Assembly (NCBI GenBank): GCA_013360285.1
Contig: JABWCM010000011.1
Location: 1-64,000 of the forward strand
Length of the DNA stretch: 64,000 bases
Direction: 5' to 3'
DNA from: Myxococcales bacterium
GTDB taxonomy: Bacteria; Myxococcota_A; UBA9042; JABWCM01
Of this stretch, positions 19,566-29,104 are shown piece after piece. Numbering within the stretch: the first letter of the stretch is position 1; each line of letters opens with the position of its first letter. The notes under the pieces are model-generated. The model had not been told where the DNA came from and made no database searches. It was given only the letters and a program-made list of their open reading frames with translations. A program made the position numbers and the translations under genes.

Positions 19566-21356
19566 CTACAGCGTGTCGCTGGGCTCGGGCCGGTCTTCGT
19601 TGAGGTAGGTTAGTATGGATTGGGCCGTTACACCCACTACGTGCTGGAGTTGGGCCATGTGCAGTACGTCTGGGCCATCCAGGGTGACAGGCTCGTCGCC
19701 GCGATAGGTCCAGATGTGGTCTTTACGGAACTCGATGCCCAACGAACTTGGGCGGCGGTTCGATGAGCGGTAGTCGCCGATGATTTGGTCGCGGTTGCCG
19801 TATAAAAAATCACCAATCTTTTCGTATGCTTCTCTGGCTCGTTCCAGGGTGCCTTCCAGTTGTTCTGGGAAACCCGCGCTCAGTCCGAACACGCCTGCGG
19901 CCCAATCGCTTGGGGGACGACGGAACATATGAAGGTAGCTGCGCAACATTTCGCTTTCTGCGGATCGTAGGTTTGTATCCAACAACATCCGCCAGACCCA
20001 TTCGTATGCCGGCGATACCCGGCTATCTGGGTTCATTTCTTCAAATCGTTTTCTTAAATAACTAAAAAAGAACCAGACTTGAGCCCGGACTTCGACGCTG
20101 CCTTCGGGCAACGCATAGGGGTGATTGTGACCTACCGCGATTCCGCCGCGTTCGAGATCCAACGAAATCCGGGCGGCCAATTTTCGGTCGGCGGTAAATT
20201 CCCCAAATTCATCGGGGTAATAAGGGTCAAACAGGCCGACGGGCATCCGTTTGGTTGTATGATACGCCATCGTGGAGTAGATGATGCTGGATTCGGGGCG
20301 CAAGGTTCCTTTTTCCCCCGGCATGTCGGTCGGATTGTATTTGTCGTAGGTATGTACGGCTAATTTAAGAACGGCGCGGCGGACCGCTTTTTCGTAGGTT
20401 TCGGAAATACGGTCGTAATAATCTTCCAGGACTTTCTTTTTTTCGGCGTGACTCAGATAATGCGAAAAAGGATAGTTGATGGCAAAACGGGACAAATAGT
20501 CGGCATTGGCGCGGGTGATTCCGGGAAACCTGCCAAAGTCGAGCAGTACACGAGCGATGTTGACCCGATAAAACCCAGGCAGATTGAGTGCACGCACCAA
20601 ACCGGCGGCGATGTAGTTACATCCCCAGTCCTTTTCCCGCGCATATCCTTTGTTGACATGCTCAAACAGCATCTGGTCCGACAGGCGTTGGGCCAACGAA
20701 CGGTAGATTTGTGCCGGAATAAAATCGCCGCCGTGAATCGTGTCGATCACGATCCGATCTTTGTAACTTTCGGGAAACAAATGAAGATCGGGGTCATACT
20801 CGGGATTGGTTACAAAAGAAACCGGCTCAAATTGGTCGCTGATTTGTAGACCTTCACCAAACATTCCGGCAATACGCGGAAGATGGGCGATGGTCGTGTT
20901 GAGGTGGGCGCTGATACGGTTTCGAAGCGCTTTTGTGGCTCGGATGGGAGGAAGCCCAAACAGAACGTCATGGACCGCCGGGGTGGGTGGTTCTCCCACA
21001 TTCAGCCGGTGAACGATGGTTTCGAGAGGAAAGCGCCGGAGGTTTCGAAGCGGCTCCGGCAACGATTCTCCGGTAGGCGCCTGGGAAAAAAGGAACACCA
21101 CCGGGCGGTCCATGGCCAAAACGGTTCCACATTCAAACAAGACCCACGGTCGTTCGACGGATTGAGCCGATAGCACAAATACAACACCGTCGGCCAGGTC
21201 GACAGCATTGCGGATATTGACTGGGGGTTCGGCGTCATCGTGAATGGTTCTGGATGCCAGTTCGGTACGAACCCCCCGTGTTTGTAGAACATCAGCAAGC
21301 TGATTGGCAGCTTCGGATTCCGCGTCTTCAAAACGAATCAACACCTGATACAACAT
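19566..21356 (-). CDS. TIR domain fused to N-formylglutamate amidohydrolase-like domain
   Basis: N-term VLIRFEDAESEAANQLADVLQTRGV...NIRNAVDLADGVVFVLSAQSVERPWVLFECGTVLAMDRPVVFLFS (TIR-like, WVLFE glutamate); C-term IVIDTIHGGDFIP...DWGCNYIA...RVLLDFGR...GHNHPYALPEGS (FGase-like pattern). Confidence 0.75.
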   Translation of the reverse strand: MLYQVLIRFEDAESEAANQLADVLQTRGVRTELASRTIHDDAEPPVNIRNAVDLADGVVFVLSAQSVERPWVLFECGTVLAMDRPVVFLFSQAPTGESLPEPLRNLRRFPLETIVHRLNVGEPPTPAVHDVLFGLPPIRATKALRNRISAHLNTTIAHLPRIAGMFGEGLQISDQFEPVSFVTNPEYDPDLHLFPESYKDRIVIDTIHGGDFIPAQIYRSLAQRLSDQMLFEHVNKGYAREKDWGCNYIAAGLVRALNLPGFYRVNIARVLLDFGRFPGITRANADYLSRFAINYPFSHYLSHAEKKKVLEDYYDRISETYEKAVRRAVLKLAVHTYDKYNPTDMPGEKGTLRPESSIIYSTMAYHTTKRMPVGLFDPYYPDEFGEFTADRKLAARISLDLERGGIAVGHNHPYALPEGSVEVRAQVWFFFSYLRKRFEEMNPDSRVSPAYEWVWRMLLDTNLRSAESEMLRSYLHMFRRPPSDWAAGVFGLSAGFPEQLEGTLERAREAYEKIGDFLYGNRDQIIGDYRSSNRRPSSLGIEFRKDHIWTYRGDEPVTLDGPDVLHMAQLQHVVGVTAQSILTYLNEDRPEPSDTL

Positions 21357-21553
21357 GGTGAAATCCTGCCGGAGAGGATTACCTCATACAAATGCCGGAA
21401 ACCCTATGCGGGACGGGACCCCGCACACCTTCGGTATGGAGACGTTCCATACCTTCCTATTGGGCGCTACACGTATACAGGACACCGAGACGGAAGTCAC
21501 GAAGCCGGGTTCACAAACTCTTCGTAGCGACGGGTCAGGTTGTTGGAAATGTT

Positions 21554-22648
21554 TCAAACCGACAATACTTCGACCCCATGATTGTTGTCGTCGGTGAGAA
21601 TTTCAAACGCAGCCCGATGTTTGGAAAACAACGTCACCGGCGGTTCGCCGGGAAAAGAAAGGCGGATCTCCGCCGTTGCGATTTTGGAATTGAGGCACGT
21701 TTTCCGCCCACCGGGCGGGTTGTCATAAGGTAACCCAATAAAATCCACTGCTGTTGTTTCCATTCGGCCTTCCAACTGTACGCCATGACACTGAGTTGAA
21801 AACCGCCAGACACGAAAATCGTATTCCGCCGTTGCTCGTAATGCCGTGACCATGTCGTTAAACGCGTAGTCGCGCCCTTGATAACGTAAGACTGCCATGG
21901 TCATCCAGGGGGTGCGGATCGGAAAAAATGACGGGCCGATTTTAACTTTGGCCGTGGCTATCTCCAGGTGGGTGTCGGCGCTGTTGTCAAAACCACACAC
22001 CTGGCCCCAGGCATACCGATCCGTATGTTGGCTACCCCAATTGTGGTTTTGACTACCCACCCAACCGTCAATGGCAATGGTTTCGTCGTTGACCGTCAGG
22101 TTGCCGTGATAGACCGCAAACGGAGACCCCACCAACGCTTTGGCTTTGGGAAACGGGGCTGTATAATACTGCGGTTTTAACAAACACAACGGAGGCGACG
22201 GCGACTCATACTGGAGTTGCCAGGCGATGGTATTGCCCAGCGCCGATGATTGCCCTTGTAAAACCTGGTTGTCGAGCGTGGCCTGGCCGACCTGGATGTT
22301 GAGCCCGTATGGCGCAAACCGGCAACGTGTTATGGGGATGTTTTCTTTGACGGCAGTAATTTTGTGACTTTCACCATTAAAATAAATTGCCCAGAGTTCA
22401 CCTACCGCATCTTTTGGGCGATTCCGCGGCGAAAACACAGTATAACGAATCCAAAACGCCAACGGTCGGTTTGGGTGATTGGCCCGCTGAAAATAACTCT
22501 CATAATGACCCTTGTGCGAAAAATCGTACCGAAACCCATTACACTCATCCCGGTTCATCTTGATCTCCGTCAAACAAACTTCGTTTCCCCGGTCTTTTAT
22601 TATCACGGACATCAGGCATAATCCATCAAGTCGTGACCAGTTGGTCAT
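21554..22648 (-). CDS. Lipocalin-like/CrtC-AttH family protein (carotenoid 1,2-hydratase-like)
   Basis: FRYDFSHKGHYESYFQRANHPNRPLAFWIRYTVFSP...GSQNHNWGSQHTDRYAWGQVCGF: CrtC/AttH-type motif. Start chosen to avoid overlap with the divergent gene. Confidence 0.75.
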   Translation of the reverse strand: MTNWSRLDGLCLMSVIIKDRGNEVCLTEIKMNRDECNGFRYDFSHKGHYESYFQRANHPNRPLAFWIRYTVFSPRNRPKDAVGELWAIYFNGESHKITAVKENIPITRCRFAPYGLNIQVGQATLDNQVLQGQSSALGNTIAWQLQYESPSPPLCLLKPQYYTAPFPKAKALVGSPFAVYHGNLTVNDETIAIDGWVGSQNHNWGSQHTDRYAWGQVCGFDNSADTHLEIATAKVKIGPSFFPIRTPWMTMAVLRYQGRDYAFNDMVTALRATAEYDFRVWRFSTQCHGVQLEGRMETTAVDFIGLPYDNPPGGRKTCLNSKIATAEIRLSFPGEPPVTLFSKHRAAFEILTDDNNHGVEVLSV

Positions 22649-22685
22649 GATTTCTTTTTCGATTGGTGCGTGGCTGAGGTGAAAC

Positions 22686-25199
22686 ATGGCGCAAACACCA
22701 TGGTTGGAAACAACAAGACCCATCATCGTGTCCCAAACAACGGAGAACTCAATGATACCGCGGTTGGACGCCGCCGATGCACGGCGCATTGTATTGTTGG
22801 CAGAGGCGGTGACTCCGGCGGGGCAAACCGTGGCGGCGCCCGATGCCGACTTGGTCAATCATGTATGGGCGATCCTGTTGCGCATCGGATCCGAGGCCGC
22901 AGGTCGGTATGGTACGCTTTTGTCGGCTTTGGATGTGGCGGCGATTCCCCTTGCCGGTCGGCGGTTGTTTGATTTGCCGGTCGAACTTCGGACGAAAACA
23001 CTGAAAACGTTGGCCGATTGCGCCCTGTCCTCGGCATTGGTGTTGGGTACGACCGCACCGCTTCGGCTGGCGCAGGTCACCCGGGGTGTTGTGGCGTCTG
23101 GTGTGGGGATAGACAGTGCATCGACACAACTTTGCGGAACCGAGGAGGTCGCGAGATGGCATCGGCGGCTGATCGATGCCCGGAGTCTCGCCGACGGGGA
23201 AACCCTGGAGGTCGACGTAGTGGTGGTCGGCAGTGGTGCGGGAGGAGCGGTCGTTGCTCACACCTTGGCGAGCCGGGGACAAGCGGTATTGATTCTGGAA
23301 TCGGGAGGTTGGTTTAAACGAACCGATTTCGGTGGTTGGCCGTGGGAACGTTCTCTTTCGATGATGCGCCATTATCTTACCTTAGGAAACGGCGCGATCC
23401 TCATTCCCACCGGCGATACGGTAGGTGGATCCACAACCGTCAACTCGGGTACCTGTTTTCGAACCCCGGAGGCCGTTTTGCGCCGATGGCGATTTGAACA
23501 CGGCTTAACGGATTTGGACCCCGAAAGTTTACAACCCCATTTTGAACGGGTGGAAACCCGGCTCGGGGTGGCCCCGTCCGACCGGAAGGCGCTCGGCCAA
23601 GTTGCCCAGGTCATCGCTCGCGGTGCCGAAACGTTGGGATGGAACTGCGCGCCGCTGTTACGGAACGCACCCGGGTGTGATGGACAAGGTGTGTGCTGTT
23701 TTGGATGCCCCACCGATGCCAAACGGTCGACCAATGTGAGTTATATCCCCGCCGCGATGGAGGCCGGTGGGCAATTGATCTATCACGCACGGGTCGAAGA
23801 AATCCTTGTTGCCGGCGGACGTGCTGTCGGTGTGGTTGCCCGTGCCGGAGGTGCCTCGGGACACAGATTGCGGGTGTTGGCCCGGGCGGTGGTACTGGCC
23901 TGCGGCAGTTTGGCCACCCCAGCGTTGTTGTTGAAACAGGGGTTGGCCAACCGATCAGGTCAGGTGGGTAAAAACCTCACGGTCCACCCGGCGATGAATG
24001 CCTGGGGGCGGTTTGATCACCCCGTGGATGGCTGGAAAGGCGTACCCCAGGGTGTAGGGGTGGATACGTTTTGTGACCAAGGAATCCGGTTTGAAGGGGG
24101 TTCGGTGCCGCTCGACATCGCCGCGGTTACCAACTTGCGGATCGGCGCAGCCTGGACACGGTTTGTTGAAGAGTTTCGTTATTATGCGACGTTTGGGTTC
24201 ATGATTGCCGATTCTTCGCGGGGGCGACTGGTGCTGGGGTCCGGCGGTCGACCGAGGATTCATTATTATATCAATGAAGCGGACCGTCGCCGGTTCGTCT
24301 TGGGGCAGTCGTTGTTGGCCAAGTTGTTTTTGGCCGCGGGTGCCGGCGAGGTTCAGTTGGCTATTCGCGGGGCATCTCCGGTTTACGATATAGCGGGAGC
24401 CGAACGTTTACGCCGGGAAACGGAGGGACGGTTTGGTGCCCATCGGTTGGAACTGGCGGGTTTCCATCCGTTGGGCACGTGTCGGATGGGGGCGGATCCG
24501 TCCCGGTCGGTTGTTGATGCCAATCATGAATGTCACGATATTTCTGGGTTGTACGTGGTGGATGGCGCGGCGGTGCCGGGTCCGCTGGGTGTCAATCCCC
24601 AGGTGACGATCATGGCGTTGGCGGAACGGGCGGGGCAACGGTTGGCACAACGCCTGGAACACGGTACCCCGCGGCGCCCACGTTTGTCCCAGCCAGTTCA
24701 TTATAAGTTACCGGAAAATGGGGCGGCTCTACAATTTCAGGAAACCATGAGTGGCCACTGTGTCCGACTATCCGATGGGACACGGTGCGATGTCGATTTC
24801 ACACTAAGGGTATTTTCAAACGACCAGGATGTGTTCCAGAAGGCCGTTAAGCACGACCAAGGCGGAACGTTGTCTTTGGAAGGCGTTGTCACCGTCGAAA
24901 ACCTGGCGACCGAGGTGCATACGACCGGTACGTTGACGCTTCGGCCAAGGCGACGTTGGGGCACACTGATCTACGACCTGACATGGTGTGGTGATGACGG
25001 CGCGACGTATTTTCTTCACGGGGAAAAAAACGTTTCATTGTTCCGACCGCTGACCGGCATGACGACGTTGTACACCGAAATTTGCGGCGCGGCCAAAGTT
25101 CCCCTGTTTCGGGGCCAACTTCGATTTAAGTGGGCAGATTTGCCCGCGTTTTTGGCGACATGGCGTTTCCGCCAAAAACCTTCGAACTTGCAGCCATGA
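22686..25199 (+). CDS. GMC family oxidoreductase (FAD-dependent, long-chain alcohol/cholesterol oxidase type)
   Basis: VVVGSGAGGAVVAHTLASRGQAVLILESGGWFK; GGSTTVNSGTCFRTP; FHPLGTCRMGADPSRSVVDANHECHDISGLYVVDGAAVPGPLGVNPQVTIMALAER. Start may be 22752. Confidence 0.92.
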   Translation: MAQTPWLETTRPIIVSQTTENSMIPRLDAADARRIVLLAEAVTPAGQTVAAPDADLVNHVWAILLRIGSEAAGRYGTLLSALDVAAIPLAGRRLFDLPVELRTKTLKTLADCALSSALVLGTTAPLRLAQVTRGVVASGVGIDSASTQLCGTEEVARWHRRLIDARSLADGETLEVDVVVVGSGAGGAVVAHTLASRGQAVLILESGGWFKRTDFGGWPWERSLSMMRHYLTLGNGAILIPTGDTVGGSTTVNSGTCFRTPEAVLRRWRFEHGLTDLDPESLQPHFERVETRLGVAPSDRKALGQVAQVIARGAETLGWNCAPLLRNAPGCDGQGVCCFGCPTDAKRSTNVSYIPAAMEAGGQLIYHARVEEILVAGGRAVGVVARAGGASGHRLRVLARAVVLACGSLATPALLLKQGLANRSGQVGKNLTVHPAMNAWGRFDHPVDGWKGVPQGVGVDTFCDQGIRFEGGSVPLDIAAVTNLRIGAAWTRFVEEFRYYATFGFMIADSSRGRLVLGSGGRPRIHYYINEADRRRFVLGQSLLAKLFLAAGAGEVQLAIRGASPVYDIAGAERLRRETEGRFGAHRLELAGFHPLGTCRMGADPSRSVVDANHECHDISGLYVVDGAAVPGPLGVNPQVTIMALAERAGQRLAQRLEHGTPRRPRLSQPVHYKLPENGAALQFQETMSGHCVRLSDGTRCDVDFTLRVFSNDQDVFQKAVKHDQGGTLSLEGVVTVENLATEVHTTGTLTLRPRRRWGTLIYDLTWCGDDGATYFLHGEKNVSLFRPLTGMTTLYTEICGAAKVPLFRGQLRFKWADLPAFLATWRFRQKPSNLQP

Positions 25200-25211
25200 C
25201 TGCAAAAAAAT

Positions 25212-25778
25212 TTATACCCGAAGCCTTCCGCGAAATCCCCGCGCCGCATAATACGATTCGGCGCCGTTGTGATACACAAACACGTGATGATAACGCCGGT
25301 CACAAAAGAGAGCCCCGCCGAGTTTACGAATGGGGTCGGGCGTTTTGATCCAACTGGAAGTTTTGCGATCAAATTCGCCCAAAAGTTGTAATTGCCGGTA
25401 CTGTTCTTCGGTGAGCAACTCGATTCCCATGGTCGACGCCATCTCTATGGCATTTCCTTTGGGTTTGTTTTCTTTCCGCGAATCCAAAGCCGCACGGTCA
25501 TAACAAAGACTTCGGCGTCCGAGTGGACTTTCGGGTGAACAATCACAAAAAACAAACTCCCCAGATGCGGCATCCAAACCCACGACGTCGGGTTCGCCTC
25601 CAGTTTCTTCCATAGCCGCCAATGCGGCCAATTTTTCCGGGAACTTATGCAGTCGGGCCAAGACAGAATCCCAATCGATTCCGGAATGGCGCCGGTGATT
25701 TTTCTGAAATCGATCAGCCAAAACGGCAATAAGGCCGCTATCGGGTAATGTTTCCAAGTCGTTTCCTTGTAATAACAA
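25212..25778 (-). CDS. DUF4256 domain protein
   Basis: LADRFQKNHRRHSGIDWDSVLARL...EETGGEPDVVGLDAASGEFVFCDCSPESPLGRRSLCYDRAALDSRKENKP. Confidence 0.9.
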   Translation of the reverse strand: MLLQGNDLETLPDSGLIAVLADRFQKNHRRHSGIDWDSVLARLHKFPEKLAALAAMEETGGEPDVVGLDAASGEFVFCDCSPESPLGRRSLCYDRAALDSRKENKPKGNAIEMASTMGIELLTEEQYRQLQLLGEFDRKTSSWIKTPDPIRKLGGALFCDRRYHHVFVYHNGAESYYAARGFRGRLRV

Positions 25779-25888
25779 ATGCGGCTCCGAAAAAACAATG
25801 GCCGCTGTTTCGGTACGTTGCCGAGTGTAAAGCCGCCCCGCGGCATGTCAACAGACACATGGTGGTAAGATAGGGATCTCCCGTGGAG

Positions 25889-26076
25889 CTTCCGCCGCCG
25901 TCTGGAAGCTTCCGCCGCGGAAAAAAAACCTTCCGCCGCCGCGAAAATGCTGTGTTCTGGCGACCGATGGTTTTCGACGCCAAAAAAAAAGCGCCGAACG
26001 ACGCGTTGTAAGTGCCCTTCGCCATTGAAGAAAAATTTTCAGGCCCGCGGCGGAAGCTTCCAGACGGCGGCGGAAG
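25889..26076. repeat. Inverted-repeat element with perfect 32-bp arms
   Basis: cttccgccgccgtctggaagcttccgccgcgg (25889-25920) vs ccgcggcggaagcttccagacggcggcggaag (26045-26076), exact reverse complements; 124-bp spacer with a further cttccgccgccgcg copy. Confidence 0.9.
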
Positions 26077-26105
26077 GCCGGGTTATCGCAGAGTAGACCA
26101 GACGT

Positions 26106-26273
26106 CTAGGTGTGTGGTGTTTTTAGATGAAATTTTGTCATCGCGGCCTTTGGCCGCCTCGCCCCCCAAAAAAACCTTGCGCCATATTCCCGATATGCCT
26201 CAAGTTTTTGGGGGGCGATCCGGCTCAAATTCGGCTGGGTCGTAAAATCCCCCAAAAAACACCACACACGTAG
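26106..26273 (+). mobile_element. MITE-like element, variant copy E with different arms
   Basis: Arms ctaggtgtgtggtgttttt (26106-26124) / aaaaacaccacacacgtag (26255-26273), 18/19; same core ttgcgccatattcccgatatg. Confidence 0.75.
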
Positions 26274-26803
26274 GTGGCTTTTTTCGTTTAAGGGATACGT
26301 ATCTCACTAAAGACATCGCAAAGAAGGTCAGCGACAACGTCGATGACGTGGGTTGAGACCTCGCCATTGATTAGGAATGACGGCTCGATTGAAAACGAAC
26401 ATCTCTCGCACGCCAAACGATGTCATCTCAACGCACCGATTGACCAACACGAATCTCTTGCAGGTGGCAGGGTAGGGTCATGGACACTTTGCAATACCTT
26501 CGCGACACGGCTCGAACACCTGGTTGATGCCACTGAGTGGTCTACTGGATACCATTCGGTGGCCAAAGGTTGCCTTCAAGACACCTCCGGAAGTCCATAT
26601 CGGGGTGTGTTTCCGGCATTTATGACACGTTGTTGGGTGTCGCGGCCGTGTGCCCATCATATCATCAAGGCCAGTACCAGGTCTCTCGAACACGTCGCGG
26701 AGACAACTTAGTCGTAAAATGAGGGTGTTCGAGCCGTGTTTCGAATCTCGTTAGCCATCTCTGAGGGTGCTACAGTGACCGCGTAACATATGCAAAAGAC
26801 CGG

Positions 26804-26993
26804 AGTTTGTAAAAAAGTCGCGACAACGGGCGCTGGTGTGTGGTGTTTTTCGATGACTTCCACGCCCTGCCGCCTTTGGCCGTGTCGCCCACAAAAATTC
26901 CTGCGCCATATTCCCGATATTACTCGACTTTTTCCTGGCCGATTCGCCGCCAAATCCACGCCTACACTCCGCGCCCAGATTTTTTCACAAACT
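26804..26993 (+). mobile_element. MITE-like element, composite copy F (190 bp)
   Basis: Outer arms gagtttgtaaaaaa / ttttttcacaaactc as in B/G, plus internal ggtgtgtggtgttttt (26835-26850) identical to the arm of E; core ctgcgccatattcccgatatt. Confidence 0.75.
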
Positions 26994-27178
26994 CAGAGTA
27001 ATGGATTTATTGAGGAATTTTCCTTAAGAACTAACCAATGACAAACGTAAAGTGGCAGAATAACTCACAAAAACCTCAGGTCATCGGCATTAGGGCTGGG
27101 GTCGCAACCTTGTATCGATTTTGTTAATGTTGTGACCCAGAGGCGGTGTAACCGTTCATCGAAATTCGTTTTTGCCAA

Positions 27179-28843
27179 GTGGAGTATAACGTGTCTTTTC
27201 CCGAACCCCTTTCGTCGTCCGTCGCCCGGTTGCGTGCTCGTGCTCCTCTGCCGGATTCGGTCGACGTTGCCATTGTGGGCGCTGGTCCCGGTGGATTGAC
27301 TGCCGCTGGTTATCTTACTCAATTGGGATTGAGGACTGCTGTTTTTGACAGTCACTATGTGGCCGGCGGTTGTGCTACCCAGTTTTCCCGTGGTCCCAAA
27401 AATCAACGGTATCATTTTGATATTGGGCTTCATTACGTCGGAGATTGTACGCCGGATGGTCTCATTCCCAAGATGTTGGCAGACATCGGGGTGCACGTCG
27501 ATTTTCTGGAAATGGATCCCGATGGGTTTGATACCTTTGTGTTTCCGGACTTTCGGTTTCGGGTCCCTGCGAATTTGGATTTGTATCGGCAGCGGCTGGT
27601 CGATTTGTTTCCGTCGGAACGCCGCGGGATTGATCGGTATGTGAAACTGGTGCAGCAGGTGGATCGAATCGGCCGTACCATGGCGAATCGGGGTGGGAAA
27701 CTTTCTGCGGTCGTGGTGCTGGAAGTGCTGTTGTTTGGGCGCCTGTTGGCCCGATATCAAAACGCGACACTGGGTGCTTTTTTGGATACGGTGACCCAAA
27801 ATCCTCATTTGAGGGCGGTGATTGCCGGACAAAACGGGGATTACGGTTTGCCGCCAAGTCGGGTCAGTGTGGCGCTGCACGCGGGGTTGGCCGCACATTA
27901 TTTTCGTGGGGCATATTATCCCCGCGGAGGTGGGCAGGTATTGGCGGATAACATCGCCGCTGCCGTAGAAAGTCGCGGCGGTACGATCCATCTGCGGCGT
28001 GGCATTTCGCAAATCCTGGTCGAAAACGGGCGCGCCGTAGGGGTTCGTACCGAGCCGCGCGATGGGGAAATCGCCGAAGTGCGGGCTAAAGTGGTGATTT
28101 CCAATGCAGATTTGAAACGTACGATGTTGGAACTGGTTCCGCCCGCTGTGTTGCCGACCCCAGCTTTGGAAAAAGCAAAACAATACGAAATGGCTGCCGC
28201 CATCTTTTTGACTTGCCTTGGGATAAAAGCCGATTTACGCGCTTTGGGGATGCAGGTCACCAACTACTGGCAGTTTGATACCTACGATATGGAGTCGTTG
28301 TATCGGGACGCCAATCAGAAAACCACACCCGAAGTCGGCGCTTGTTATATTACCAGTGCCACCATGAAAGACCCGGTCAATCCGCATCATGCTCCTGAAG
28401 GGATTTATAACGTCGAAGTCATGACCCTGGTGCCCGGTAACCCCCGATTGTGGGGGGTCGAGCCAGGTTTGGCCGACAATTGGGGATACAAACGGAACGA
28501 TGTCTACCTCCGCCGAAAAGAAGAGGTTGAGAATCAGATGATCGAAAGGCTCAACAACTTATTTCCCGGGTCCAAAGATCACATCGTATTTCGTGAATCG
28601 GCCACACCGGTCACTCACAGCCGATTTACTCGGGCCACAGACGGCACCGGATATGGACTGGCGGCGATCCCGTCTCAGTTTATGAAAAACCGTCCTTCTT
28701 ATCGGTCACCAATCCCGGGGCTCTATTTTTGTGGCGCGTCCACCCGCGCGGGACACGGGATAGTCGGCGCCATGATGTCCGGAAAACACGCCGCCGCCAA
28801 AGTCGCAGCCGATTTGGGGTTGGTGTTTCCTGACCGTCGCTGA
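27179..28843 (+). CDS. Phytoene desaturase/carotenoid isomerase (CrtISO)-like FAD oxidoreductase
   Basis: VDVAIVGAGPGGLTAAGYLTQLGLRTAVFDSHYVAGGCATQF; C-term PIPGLYFCGASTRAGHGIVGAMMSGKHAA. GTG start (27179 or 27191). Confidence 0.88.
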   Translation: MEYNVSFPEPLSSSVARLRARAPLPDSVDVAIVGAGPGGLTAAGYLTQLGLRTAVFDSHYVAGGCATQFSRGPKNQRYHFDIGLHYVGDCTPDGLIPKMLADIGVHVDFLEMDPDGFDTFVFPDFRFRVPANLDLYRQRLVDLFPSERRGIDRYVKLVQQVDRIGRTMANRGGKLSAVVVLEVLLFGRLLARYQNATLGAFLDTVTQNPHLRAVIAGQNGDYGLPPSRVSVALHAGLAAHYFRGAYYPRGGGQVLADNIAAAVESRGGTIHLRRGISQILVENGRAVGVRTEPRDGEIAEVRAKVVISNADLKRTMLELVPPAVLPTPALEKAKQYEMAAAIFLTCLGIKADLRALGMQVTNYWQFDTYDMESLYRDANQKTTPEVGACYITSATMKDPVNPHHAPEGIYNVEVMTLVPGNPRLWGVEPGLADNWGYKRNDVYLRRKEEVENQMIERLNNLFPGSKDHIVFRESATPVTHSRFTRATDGTGYGLAAIPSQFMKNRPSYRSPIPGLYFCGASTRAGHGIVGAMMSGKHAAAKVAADLGLVFPDRR

Positions 28844-28926
28844 GGGGTCCTGTCAGAACGGTGACAAGAAAACACTTACGTTTGTAGTCGTGTTGTGAGA
28901 CAAAGTTTTCGACAAACAACTTCGAT

Positions 28927-28959
28927 TGGCCGGCAGGTTGGGATTTGACCTGCCGGCCA
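28927..28959. terminator. Hairpin terminator
   Basis: tggccggcaggt-tgggatttg-acctgccggcca, perfect 12-bp stem, downstream of the 27179-28843 gene. Confidence 0.65.
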
Positions 28960-29104
28960 TTCGGTGATTTGACGAAGTAAGGTGCCAAGGCGTACGGCGT
29001 TGTTGTTTTGAGCGGTCAGGATAATCAAATCCGGTCAGGACGCAGAAATCGTAGCCGAATTGTGATGTAACAGGAACGGCGGCGTTGTTTTTTTAGCGAG
29101 GAAG

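Noticed and set aside
21554-22858. Full-length 434-aa version of the CrtC-like ORF
   Set aside because: The N-terminal extension overlaps the divergent GMC oxidoreductase; internal ATG at 22648 is more plausible.
26343-26711. 122-aa + ORF and overlapping minus ORF 26478-26693
   Set aside because: No recognisable motif or convincing start context; sits in a repeat island.
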